A stretch of DNA of 64,000 nt, taken from assembly GCA_022651005.1 (NCBI GenBank), contig JALCQD010000001.1, positions 600,366 through 664,365 of the forward strand, given 5' to 3'. Shown piece by piece: positions 7,535 through 15,459 of this stretch (positions are counted from its first letter, which is position 1; each line of letters begins with the position of its first letter). Under the pieces are notes generated by a model. That model saw only the letters and a list, made by a program, of their open reading frames with translations. It searched no databases and had not been told where the DNA came from. The stretch is from Bifidobacteriaceae bacterium (GTDB taxonomy: Bacteria > Actinomycetota > Actinomycetes > Actinomycetales > Bifidobacteriaceae). Position numbers and translations under genes: made by a program.

Positions 7535-8935
7535 ATGGAAAAATTCTTCAAGCTCAAGGAAAACGGAACAACTGCATCCACTGAAGTCATCGCCGGTCTC
7601 ACCACATTCTTCGCGATGGCATACGTGATTGCTGTTAACCCCACAATTTTGTCGGGTACCGGTATGCCTTGGGGAGCTGTGTTCCTCGCCACGATCATCG
7701 CCGCCGTCATCGGCACGCTGATCATGGGTCTGTTCGCCAACGTCCCCTACGCCCAGGCACCGGGCATGGGACTCAATGCATTCTTCACCTTCACCGTCGT
7801 CAAGGGCCTCGGCTTCAGCTGGCAAGAAACCCTCGCAATGGTGTTCATCTGCGGTATCCTCAACATCGTCATCACGGCCACCAAGCTGCGCAAGACCATC
7901 ATCAGGGCCATTCCGCCGATTCTCCAGAACGCCATCAGCGGCGGCATCGGCATCTTCGTGGCCTACGTTGGCCTGCTCGACGTCGGCATCGTCAAGTTCA
8001 CTCCCGACAAGACCGCAGCGGCAGGCGGCACCCCCGGCCTGGCAACCTTCAACACCGGAGTTCTCGGACTCTTCCTCATCGGCCTCGTGCTGGTGCTGTT
8101 CCTCCTCGTGTTCAAGTTCAAGGGCAAGGGCGGCATCATCAACCGCGCCGCGTTCCTCATCGCCATCATCGCGACGGCCCTCATCGGCATCCCGATGGGC
8201 GTCACCTCCATGGCGAGCGCCACTGGGCTTGGTCAGGCATTCAGCCAGCTGCCCACCACGTTCCTCGCCATCTTCTCCCCCGCGGGCTTCCCGGCTCTGT
8301 TCTCAAACGCCGCCAAGCTGCCAATCGTCCTCGTGACGATTCTGGCCTTCTCCCTTTCCGACATCTTCGACACCATCGGAACCTTCGTGGGAACAGGCCG
8401 CCGCTCTGGCATCTTCTCCGTTGAGGACGAGGCCGCGCTCGAAAACGGCACGGGCTTCAGCTCCAAGATGGACAAGGCCCTCTTCGCGGACGCCACCGCA
8501 ACCTCGATCGGCTCCCTCATCGGCACCTCGAACACCACGACGTATGTCGAGTCCGCGGCAGGTATCGCGGCTGGTGGTCGCACGGGTCTGACCTCGGTCG
8601 TTGTCGCGATCTGCTTCGCGCTGTCCACGTTCTTCGCGCCGCTGTTCAGCGCCATCCCGTCCGCAGCAACCGCTCCGGTTCTCGTAGTGGTGGGCTGCAT
8701 GATGATGAGCTCCTTCGCCGACATCGACTGGCGCGACATCACGCAGGCCATTCCGGCCTTCTTCGCAGCAGTGTTCATGGGCTTCGCGTACTCGATTTCT
8801 TACGGAATCGCCGCCGGCTTTATCACGTACTGCCTTACCAAGACCTTCAAGCGAGAGGCCAAGGACGTCCACCCCGTCATCTGGGTTGTGGCCGCGCTGT
8901 TCATCCTTGATTTTGCGCTGCAGGCTTTCGTGTAA
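7535..8935 (+). CDS. AzgA/PbuG-type purine (adenine/guanine/hypoxanthine) permease
   Basis: The 466-residue protein is almost entirely membrane-embedded, with the 12-14 segments expected of the family. The N-terminal block STEVIAGLTTFFAMAYVIAV and the segment APGMGLNAFFTF are characteristic of the AzgA/PbuG group of nucleobase transporters. SNTTTYVESAAGIAAGGRTG is the substrate-site block between helices 8 and 10. It imports purine bases by proton symport. The start has a GAAGGGTAGAAG ribosome region. It is a single gene with a strong hairpin after it. Which purine it prefers cannot be read from sequence. Confidence 0.9.
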   Translation: MEKFFKLKENGTTASTEVIAGLTTFFAMAYVIAVNPTILSGTGMPWGAVFLATIIAAVIGTLIMGLFANVPYAQAPGMGLNAFFTFTVVKGLGFSWQETLAMVFICGILNIVITATKLRKTIIRAIPPILQNAISGGIGIFVAYVGLLDVGIVKFTPDKTAAAGGTPGLATFNTGVLGLFLIGLVLVLFLLVFKFKGKGGIINRAAFLIAIIATALIGIPMGVTSMASATGLGQAFSQLPTTFLAIFSPAGFPALFSNAAKLPIVLVTILAFSLSDIFDTIGTFVGTGRRSGIFSVEDEAALENGTGFSSKMDKALFADATATSIGSLIGTSNTTTYVESAAGIAAGGRTGLTSVVVAICFALSTFFAPLFSAIPSAATAPVLVVVGCMMMSSFADIDWRDITQAIPAFFAAVFMGFAYSISYGIAAGFITYCLTKTFKREAKDVHPVIWVVAALFILDFALQAFV

Positions 8936-8951
8936 GCAACCGCTTATTTGC

Positions 8952-8992
8952 GCAAGAGGCCGGCGTCACCTTCGGGTGCGCCGGCCTCTTGC
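8952..8992. terminator. Strong hairpin after the purine permease gene
   Basis: A 17-base stem (GCAAGAGGCCGGCG... paired with ...CGCCGGCCTCTTGC) has a short loop centred on ACCTTCGGGT. There is no T-run, but the position between convergent genes fits a bidirectional terminator. Confidence 0.75.
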
Positions 8993-9093
8993 ATACTGCC
9001 CGGTATTTGTTTGCGCGCGGAGCGCACTGCGCGCCGCGACGCTCCGGATGGTGACGCCGCCCAGATGGTGACAATGCTCACTGGCTAGCGGTC

Positions 9094-10548
9094 TCAGTCG
9101 TCGGCGCGCACGGACAGCAGATCCAGCGATGCAGCGGCGCGATTCGATGCCAGCGAGCCCACATACACCAACACAAAGCACAGCGCGATGCCACCGACGA
9201 AACTGAGCATTGTTGCCGGCTGGGTGAGCGCCTGGCCCATGATGGGGATCATCAGGAACAGGCTGCACGCCGCCGACACTGCGGTGACAGCCCACAGCGG
9301 CGTCATCACCTCCTTGCGCCGAGCCGCAGCCAGCACGCGCGCGTCCGCTCCCTCGAGAATGAGCATGCGATACTCGCTCGCCTGGTCGTAAATGCTCCCG
9401 GCTTGCATGACGCCGGAAGACACCGCCGCCAGCACAGCGGCAAAGAACAGCGTGAGAAGGCCTCCCATGCCAATATCGTGCATCAGAGTCACCTGCTGGG
9501 GATCGTAACCCGACGTATCCAGAGACCCCATAAAGCTCGCCAGCGACGTCATGCCCGCGATGAACACCGCCAGCGCCACGCCACTCACATTGCGCCACGC
9601 ACGCTTGGGATTGTCGAGAATGCGTCGCATGGCAATCAGCTGCGAGGCCGTGCGCGCTCGGGCGAGGCGGCGGCGAGCAGAATGCCGTATCACGAGCGGT
9701 CCCAGCAGATTGATGACGAGGAACGTCGCAATAATGGGAACCATAATGACCATGATGACGGCGAACGAATCATCCCCCGCAAAATTGATGAGTTTCGATC
9801 CTGCCATGCCCAGCGCGAAGACGGCCAGAAAGATCCAGAGCCTCCACTTGCTGAGCGCGGCCGGAGTTCTCCGTGCACTCACGCCGAGCGGCGAAATGAC
9901 GACGCCGCGCAAGGAAATCAAGGCCGACACGAGCGCGAGAAGTGTCACCCCAACCACCACGCCCACCAGCGCTAGCGGGCCTACCCACAGCTGGGTGAAC
10001 GTGAACGTCGATGCCTGAAAATGCAACAGCATCACTGCGGGAAGCAACGCAAAATATCCCACTATTCCCAATACGGTTCCGCCGAGTGCCTGCGCAGTGG
10101 CATCGAGCGCGGTGAGCGCCGTGACCTGGCCGCCCGTCGCACCCATCAGTCTCAGGCTTGCCAGCTCAGCGTCGCGCCGTGACGCCACGAGTCTGGCCGC
10201 AGACCCCGCCAATGTGCTCAGCGGCACGAGCAAAAGCAGGCTCGCGAAGAGCGCAAGACTCACGTAGGTGGGACCAACACTCGCGTCATTCATACCCGTC
10301 GTTTCCCCAGACCAACCCCAGACCGCCGCGAAGGTATGCGCCGGAGTCGCCCGGTAGATGAAGGCATGAAGGCCGCCTAGAACCGTGAGGAACACGGCAG
10401 TTGCTACGGCGAAGGCGATGACGGCCAGAGCCGTGGTGTGATCCGTCCGGGAAGCAGCACGCTTCGAAGCCGCCGTACGCTGATCCCCGGGCTGCACCTC
10501 TGAGGAACGCTGCAACCGCAACATTTTCCAAATGGTAAACATCGTCAT
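9094..10548 (-). CDS. FtsX-like ABC transporter permease
   Basis: This 484-residue protein has about ten hydrophobic segments arranged as two FtsX-like halves. The first half contains the motif AARLVASRRDAELASLRLMG near residue 125, and the second AASEYRMLILEGADARVLAA near 385. Such RxxELAxLRxxG coupling motifs contact the ATPase. It is coupled (ATGA at 10545-10548) to the ATPase gene upstream, so the two form one exporter. In Gram-positive bacteria such pairs often expel antimicrobial peptides or lipids, but the substrate here is unknown and no sensor kinase pair is adjacent. Confidence 0.85.
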   Translation of the reverse strand: MTMFTIWKMLRLQRSSEVQPGDQRTAASKRAASRTDHTTALAVIAFAVATAVFLTVLGGLHAFIYRATPAHTFAAVWGWSGETTGMNDASVGPTYVSLALFASLLLLVPLSTLAGSAARLVASRRDAELASLRLMGATGGQVTALTALDATAQALGGTVLGIVGYFALLPAVMLLHFQASTFTFTQLWVGPLALVGVVVGVTLLALVSALISLRGVVISPLGVSARRTPAALSKWRLWIFLAVFALGMAGSKLINFAGDDSFAVIMVIMVPIIATFLVINLLGPLVIRHSARRRLARARTASQLIAMRRILDNPKRAWRNVSGVALAVFIAGMTSLASFMGSLDTSGYDPQQVTLMHDIGMGGLLTLFFAAVLAAVSSGVMQAGSIYDQASEYRMLILEGADARVLAAARRKEVMTPLWAVTAVSAACSLFLMIPIMGQALTQPATMLSFVGGIALCFVLVYVGSLASNRAAASLDLLSVRADD

Positions 10549-11339
10549 CGCACACTCACCTTGCCTTGCACACCTGCGGGAGCCGCGGTGAACACTCCAT
10601 TCGCGGGCTCTTCAGCGACGGACGCTCCTGCAGAAGCGCTCGCAAGCCCGGCGTCGCCGAGCCGCCCGTCCTGCATCGTCACCGTCCGCGAGCAGAAGGA
10701 GGCCACACGCGCGTCGTGCGTCACTACGATCAGCGTGGTCGATTGCTGCGCCGCCACTCGCGTCAGCAGCTGCATCACTTCCATGCCCGTGCGCTGATCG
10801 AGCGCTCCCGTCGGCTCATCGGCGAAAATAACCCCGGGAGCAATCGCCATGGCGCGGGCGATGGCGACGCGCTGCGCCTGCCCTCCGCTCAATTCTCCGG
10901 GCCTGCGATTCAACAGATCCTGCAAGCCGAGGGACACAAGCCATTCTTGCGCGCGGCGCTTGGCCTCCGCAGGCGCAACGCCCGCAAGCATCAGCGGCAA
11001 CGCAGCATTCTCGATGGCAGGCAGCTCAGGAAGCAATTGCCCTGATTGAAAGACGAAGCCAAAATCACTGCGCCGCAACTTGGTGCGCTGGGCGTCGCTC
11101 ATTTTCGCATAGCTGTTGCCATTCCATAGCACGTCGCCGCCTGTGGGCTTCATGATACCGGCGAGCAGGTGCAGCAAAGTCGTTTTGCCCGATCCCGAGG
11201 GCCCCATGATGGCGAGAGATTCTCCCGCGCTCAATTGAAGGCTGACGTCGGAGAGCGCCGGATGGGCGCTGGGCGTTCCATAATTCATGGTGAGGTGAGA
11301 CGCCACAAGCTGCGTCTGAGCATAAGTGTTGTTGTTCAT
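10545..11339 (-). CDS. ABC transporter ATP-binding protein (MacB/LolD type)
   Basis: The start at 11339 (MNNNTYAQ) is preferred; the open frame runs back to 11456 but lacks other support. The 264-residue ATPase has Walker A GPSGSGKTT near residue 46, the Q-loop in FVFQSGQLLPEL, the signature LSGGQAQR near 150, Walker B VIFADEPTGALD and the H-switch VTHD. DEPTGALD is typical of the MacB/LolD group that works with FtsX-like permeases. An Ala/Pro-rich C-terminal tail of about 30 residues is extra. It energises the permease encoded directly downstream. Confidence 0.88.
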   Translation of the reverse strand: MNNNTYAQTQLVASHLTMNYGTPSAHPALSDVSLQLSAGESLAIMGPSGSGKTTLLHLLAGIMKPTGGDVLWNGNSYAKMSDAQRTKLRRSDFGFVFQSGQLLPELPAIENAALPLMLAGVAPAEAKRRAQEWLVSLGLQDLLNRRPGELSGGQAQRVAIARAMAIAPGVIFADEPTGALDQRTGMEVMQLLTRVAAQQSTTLIVVTHDARVASFCSRTVTMQDGRLGDAGLASASAGASVAEEPANGVFTAAPAGVQGKVSVR

Positions 11340-11403
11340 ATCTGCGATGCTACGGACGCCTTCGCGCCACTTGAATCGGCTTGAAGAACTATTTGGCAGA
11401 ACA

Positions 11404-11447
11404 GTGGCGGTGCGTTCTCGTCCCGATGGATGAGAACGCACCGCCAC
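11404..11447 (-). terminator. Hairpin after the 65-residue stress-type gene
   Basis: GTGGCGGTGCGTTCTC pairs perfectly with GAGAACGCACCGCCAC around a 12-base loop. It sits between the stop of the 65-residue gene and the ABC ATPase gene on the same strand. Confidence 0.65.
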
Positions 11448-11496
11448 ACAGTACAACTAATGATGGTGCACAAATAATTACGTGACGACCATCACG

Positions 11497-11694
11497 CTAC
11501 TTCTCGCGAAGTTTCTCCTTGGCGTCATTCCTCTTCTCTACAGCGATTTTTTCAGCCTTGGCAATTTTCTCATTTGCTCCGGCCTTCGCCTCGTCAACTT
11601 TGTCCGAGAGAATTTCCAAAGCGTCTTTCGCTTTTTCTGACGCTTTCTCACCCGTTTCTTTGGCGAGATCCTTCGCGTCGTCAAACATATTCAT
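11497..11694 (-). CDS. Small Lys/Ala/Glu-rich helical protein
   Basis: The 65-residue protein (starting MNMFDDAKDLAKETGEKASE) is built of amphipathic heptad-like repeats rich in Lys, Ala, Glu and Asp, with no Cys or Trp. A strong AAGGAGG ribosome site lies six bases upstream. Its composition resembles the short MT0933-like and CsbD-like stress-associated proteins of actinobacteria. Those proteins are poorly understood, so no function is assigned. It is transcribed alone and followed by a perfect hairpin. Confidence 0.7.
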   Translation of the reverse strand: MNMFDDAKDLAKETGEKASEKAKDALEILSDKVDEAKAGANEKIAKAEKIAVEKRNDAKEKLREK

Positions 11695-11992
11695 TGTCGT
11701 CCTCCTTGAGTCGATAACGGCTTACGGATTGTTGGCAATGGGATCGGCGCCGCCCTCTTCGCGGTCGCCCTTCCCCTTTCAGATTATCGAAAACAGCTGT
11801 GCTCACGAAGGCTTTTCGCGCCGAGAATACTGCGGCGGCGAGGAATTCTGGGATTGCACTAGCTGCGCACATAAAGGACTTCCCTGCCAGCTCAATGCCC
11901 GTAAGACGCCACCCGAGGGTAGACTAGTGGGGTCAACGAAACCACGAAAGCGAAGCATTCCAAGAGTGACGAAAAAAGCGACCTCAGTGTCC

Positions 11993-13519
11993 ATGAAAAC
12001 CCGTAAGCACGCAACTCTCACCGGTAGCGAGGCCTACGTTCAAGGGAAGCTGAGCAAGCCTGCACTCATCTCCATCGGAATCCTCACCTTCATCACCTTC
12101 GTGGGGAATTTTACGCAGCTGCAGCTCACGAGCGCACTGCCCACCATCGTGCAAGAGTTCCATATTGACCTCACCACAGGCCAGTGGCTCACCTCGATAT
12201 TCCAGCTCATCATGGGCATCATGGTGCCGCTCACCGCATTCCTTACCCAACGCTTTTCAACGCGCCAGATCGTCATCGCCTCCATGGCCGTGTTCTCACT
12301 GGGATCGGTGCTCGCTTGGCTGGGACCCACCTTCCCGCTCGTCCTCGCAGGTCGTGCACTCGAGGCGGTGGGAACCGGCGTGATGTGGCCCGTGCTGCAG
12401 ATCGTCGTCTTCATGACCTTCCCCGTCACCCGCCGTGGCGTCGCGATGGGAACCGTGGGCATGGCTATGGCCGTGGCACCCGCCGTAGGCCCCACGCTCG
12501 GTGGCTGGCAGACGGATTCCAACGGCTGGCGCTCCATTTTCCTCTCACTCGCCGTCATCGGCGCACTGGCATGCGTTGCAGCCGCCTTCGGACTGCGCAA
12601 CTTCAGCGAATCCAATACTGACGTCCACGCAGACTTCTTCTCGGTTGCTCTCAGCTGCTTCGGTTTCGGCGGACTGCTGTTTGGCTTCACAAACATTGAG
12701 TCGTACCCTGTGTCTCACCCGATGGTGTGGGTGCCTGCGATCATCGGCATCGCGGGCATCATCTGGTTCATTCTGCGCCAGTTGCATCAAACGCTGCCGC
12801 TGCTGAATCTGCGCGTGCTGAAGAACGTGCACTTCGCAACAGGCACGATCACGGCATCGCTCTCGTTCTTTGCCTTTAGCTCCATCATGGTGCTGTTGCC
12901 TCTGTACATTCAGGACGACCGCGGCTTCACTGCCACAATGAGCGGCATTGTGCTGCTGCCGGGAGCCATCGGACAAGCCATCGCGCAGTTCTTTGGCGGG
13001 CGGGCGCTAGATCGCTTCGGGGCGCGGCCCGTCGCCATGATTGGCTCCACCGTGCTGTTCCTGGGAACGCTCGGCATGAGTTTCATCTCGCTGTTCACCC
13101 CCATCTGGTGGGTGTCGCTGTGCCAGTTCGTGCGCCAGATCGGCATGGGCTTCCTCCTGATGCCCATCACCACCTGGTCGCTGAATTGCCTGCGGCCCGA
13201 AGAGGTCTCCGACGGCTCCGCAGTGACGAACACCGCACGCCAGATTGCCGGAGCTGTGGGCGCACCCGTGCTCGTGGTCACGATGGAGGCGCTGACGGCA
13301 TGGCGCAAGTCGAGCGGCTTCAACCAGATCGACGCCAACGTCTGGGGCATTCAATGGACACTGCGACTGAGCACCCTCATCACTGTCATCATGGTGATGA
13401 TCGTGATGTTCTGGGTCAAGGGGCAGGGTGCCGGTTCCGCCACCACCTCGCTGCACCAGCTGCAGGAGATGCGCCGCGCACACCACAACGCGCACGCGGC
13501 CAAGAAGATCTCCGACTGA
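11993..13519 (+). CDS. MFS drug exporter, DHA2 (14-helix) family
   Basis: The transporter is about 508 residues with 14 predicted membrane helices. The first helix begins near ISIGILTFITFVGNFTQLQL. The antiporter motif C (AVAPAVGPTLGG) lies in helix 5. The motif-A-like loop between helices 2 and 3 is degenerate (TAFLTQRFSTRQIV). These features fit the DHA2/EmrB-QacA branch of proton-coupled multidrug exporters. The start is uncertain: the frame is open from 11519, the ATG at 11993 has no good ribosome site, and GTG codons at 11966 and 11927 are alternatives. The first helix lies downstream of all three. No linked regulator was seen. Confidence 0.85.
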   Translation: MKTRKHATLTGSEAYVQGKLSKPALISIGILTFITFVGNFTQLQLTSALPTIVQEFHIDLTTGQWLTSIFQLIMGIMVPLTAFLTQRFSTRQIVIASMAVFSLGSVLAWLGPTFPLVLAGRALEAVGTGVMWPVLQIVVFMTFPVTRRGVAMGTVGMAMAVAPAVGPTLGGWQTDSNGWRSIFLSLAVIGALACVAAAFGLRNFSESNTDVHADFFSVALSCFGFGGLLFGFTNIESYPVSHPMVWVPAIIGIAGIIWFILRQLHQTLPLLNLRVLKNVHFATGTITASLSFFAFSSIMVLLPLYIQDDRGFTATMSGIVLLPGAIGQAIAQFFGGRALDRFGARPVAMIGSTVLFLGTLGMSFISLFTPIWWVSLCQFVRQIGMGFLLMPITTWSLNCLRPEEVSDGSAVTNTARQIAGAVGAPVLVVTMEALTAWRKSSGFNQIDANVWGIQWTLRLSTLITVIMVMIVMFWVKGQGAGSATTSLHQLQEMRRAHHNAHAAKKISD

Positions 13520-13523
13520 GCCA

Positions 13524-14165
13524 CTACTGATGTGATTGCGGCGGAACCCACGTGCGCGCCCGCTGCGCCGCTTTCGGAGACTTGTGAATCTTTCCCGTCA
13601 TGTAATCGACCTCGATCTTCCACACCGTCGCCGTGCGAATCTGGGCGTCTGTAATCTCAATGTGTGGCATGCCCGCCTGCTGCTTCATCAGTCCCGCGAG
13701 CGCGGCGCGCGCCTCGTCGATGTCGTCAAGAACGGAGGCGAGCCCCGTACCCATCACCGAGCGGAAATCATCGGCCCACGCGGACGGCGTTTTCCCGCTA
13801 ATGAGCACATGATCTGTACTCATCTCAAAGGCGACCGGTAATCCGGAACTCTCTGGATCTGCGGTGGCCTCTCTGAGCGCATCCGTCTTACGTCCCTCCA
13901 GCGCCGAGTGGAGGAACAGCGTAAGGTGCCCACTCGCGGAATCCATTTCGTACCCGAAATTGAGCGGGTACACTGCCAGACCTTCCGTATCCTGGAATGC
14001 CACGTGGACGATGTTGCAGGAACGCACGATGTCCTCGAGGTCGGGCAGAGCCGTGACCTCGCGATCGGCCCGACGCATGGGACGGTGGGCCCCGGCAACT
14101 GTCTCCGCGTGACGACGGGAGGGAACGGGATTGGTGGCGCCGGAGGGCGTTTCTTGAGTGCTCAT
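13524..14165 (-). CDS. Pyridoxamine 5'-phosphate oxidase-like flavin split-barrel protein
   Basis: The 213-residue protein contains the split-barrel pattern. After a Pro/Arg-rich leader, the block ALPDLEDIVRSCNIVHVAFQ is followed by YPLNFGYE, LTLFLHSALEGRKTDAL (a usual flavin-phosphate contact) and VAFEMSTDHV. The C-terminus has VWKIEVDYMTGKIHK. Such proteins bind FMN, F420 or heme, and family members act as small-molecule oxidoreductases. No substrate can be assigned. It is convergent with the MFS gene, with 4 bases between the stops, and divergent from the next membrane protein. Confidence 0.8.
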   Translation of the reverse strand: MSTQETPSGATNPVPSRRHAETVAGAHRPMRRADREVTALPDLEDIVRSCNIVHVAFQDTEGLAVYPLNFGYEMDSASGHLTLFLHSALEGRKTDALREATADPESSGLPVAFEMSTDHVLISGKTPSAWADDFRSVMGTGLASVLDDIDEARAALAGLMKQQAGMPHIEITDAQIRTATVWKIEVDYMTGKIHKSPKAAQRARTWVPPQSHQ

Positions 14166-14259
14166 TCCATCACCATAGGAGCGTCGTGTTGCGCGGGGCT
14201 TTCAGACAGCGTTCGGCAAGGAAATATACACTGGAGATCACGAACGGAGGGCGCGCGAC

Positions 14260-14964
14260 ATGATCATCTTCAGAATTCTCAGCGTCATCAGTGCGCTCCT
14301 CGCCCTCGCGGCGGGTGCGGTAGACGTCACGCGAGTCGTCACCCCGGAGTGGCTGGCGGCGACCGCTCCCGCGCTGTACCAGCTGCCGAGCACGATTCCC
14401 GCCGTGGCGTTGGGGATCCTGACGCTGATATTCGTGGTGATTTACCGCGGCCTCACCAAGGGGCACGGGCGGCCGCGGCGCACCACAGGGCCGATCATGG
14501 GCGCGCTGCTGGCGATTCTGCTGGCGGTCGTATCGCTCGCGCTGTCGAGCGTCTTCCCCGACGGCATCATCAATACCAAGGGAAAGAACTCCTCCACGCT
14601 GTCGGCCTCGGCGGCCACCGCGAAGAAGCAGATCGAATCCGCCTCTGGCACCTGCAGCAGCGGCTGGACGTCTCTGAGTACCTCGAACTATCCCGGCGTC
14701 GACTCCGTGGTGGTGTGCGCCTCGTCCATGATGGCCTATGCGAGCTTCGACAACTCCGCCGCCGCGAACATGTACCGCGCACCACTACAATCACAGGCCA
14801 TCGAGACCATCCAAAGCCAGCTCAGCGACTCGCAGATTGCCAATCTGCCGGCCTTCAGCTCGCTGAGCGGCAATCAGCAGATTGTTGTGGGGCCGACGTC
14901 GACCATCAACAAGTTGCAAAAGCAGCTCGGCGGGGTCAAGGCAAAAGTGGATATGAACGACTAA
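14260..14964 (+). CDS. Membrane-anchored protein of unknown function
   Basis: The product has 234 residues, with an ACGGAGG site nine bases before the ATG. Three hydrophobic helices lie at about residues 5-22, 45-65 and 78-100. A presumably extracytoplasmic domain of about 130 residues then carries two Cys (GTCSSGW and VVVCASS), spaced so that they could form a disulfide. The domain is Ser/Gln/Asn-rich and ends in a Lys-rich segment. I do not recognise the family. It is convergent with the putative lipoprotein gene, whose stop is 3 bases away. Confidence 0.65.
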   Translation: MIIFRILSVISALLALAAGAVDVTRVVTPEWLAATAPALYQLPSTIPAVALGILTLIFVVIYRGLTKGHGRPRRTTGPIMGALLAILLAVVSLALSSVFPDGIINTKGKNSSTLSASAATAKKQIESASGTCSSGWTSLSTSNYPGVDSVVVCASSMMAYASFDNSAAANMYRAPLQSQAIETIQSQLSDSQIANLPAFSSLSGNQQIVVGPTSTINKLQKQLGGVKAKVDMND

Positions 14965-14967
14965 GAG

Positions 14968-15411
14968 CTACTTCTTGCCCACGCTGATATCGGCCGAATA
15001 GCCCACGCACGACGCCGAGCTGCCGGGATTCGTATCAACGCAATCGTCAAAGGCGCTGCCAGACACCATGATGGAGCCGCTCGCCCTCGGTACGTTGTAA
15101 GGAATCACGATGCGCGTCGAAAAGCCGCCATGCTCGTTTACCACGGCCGTGCCCAGCTGGTGCTCGTAGCTTTCCCCATCGTTGGTGGATACCGAGAGCG
15201 TAATGTCGTAATTCCGGCGGTTCTCGGCAACAATGCACGTCCCGGATTTCGCAGACACTGTGATGGTGTCACCGTTCTGCGGCGCGGAATTGGACAACTG
15301 CACCTTCTGCGGGAGACAGCGTGACCCCGAGCCACAGGCCGACAGCGGAATGACGAATGTGAGAAGAGCCGTCACGGAAGCAAGGCAGCGACGTAGGAAC
15401 GCAATCACCAT
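14968..15411 (-). CDS. Putative lipoprotein, small secreted beta-rich domain
   Basis: The start at 15411 is preferred because GGGGTGAG lies upstream; a TTG at 15426 would add five residues. The 147-residue precursor has a basic n-region, a hydrophobic core and the lipobox LSAC, so the mature protein would be lipid-anchored on the outer face of the membrane. The mature part has four further Cys residues (SRCLP, GTCIV, DDCVD and ASCVG), probably as two disulfides, and alternating beta-strand patterns. The family is unknown. Confidence 0.65.
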   Translation of the reverse strand: MVIAFLRRCLASVTALLTFVIPLSACGSGSRCLPQKVQLSNSAPQNGDTITVSAKSGTCIVAENRRNYDITLSVSTNDGESYEHQLGTAVVNEHGGFSTRIVIPYNVPRASGSIMVSGSAFDDCVDTNPGSSASCVGYSADISVGKK

Positions 15412-15459
15412 CACTCTCACCCCCAATACCCTGACGCGGAGGCTGCTTGCACCCGCTCC

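Noticed and set aside
11519..11992. N-terminal extension of 158 codons on the MFS exporter
   Set aside because: It would overlap the well-supported 65-residue gene on the other strand and adds low-complexity and Cys-rich sequence not found in the family.
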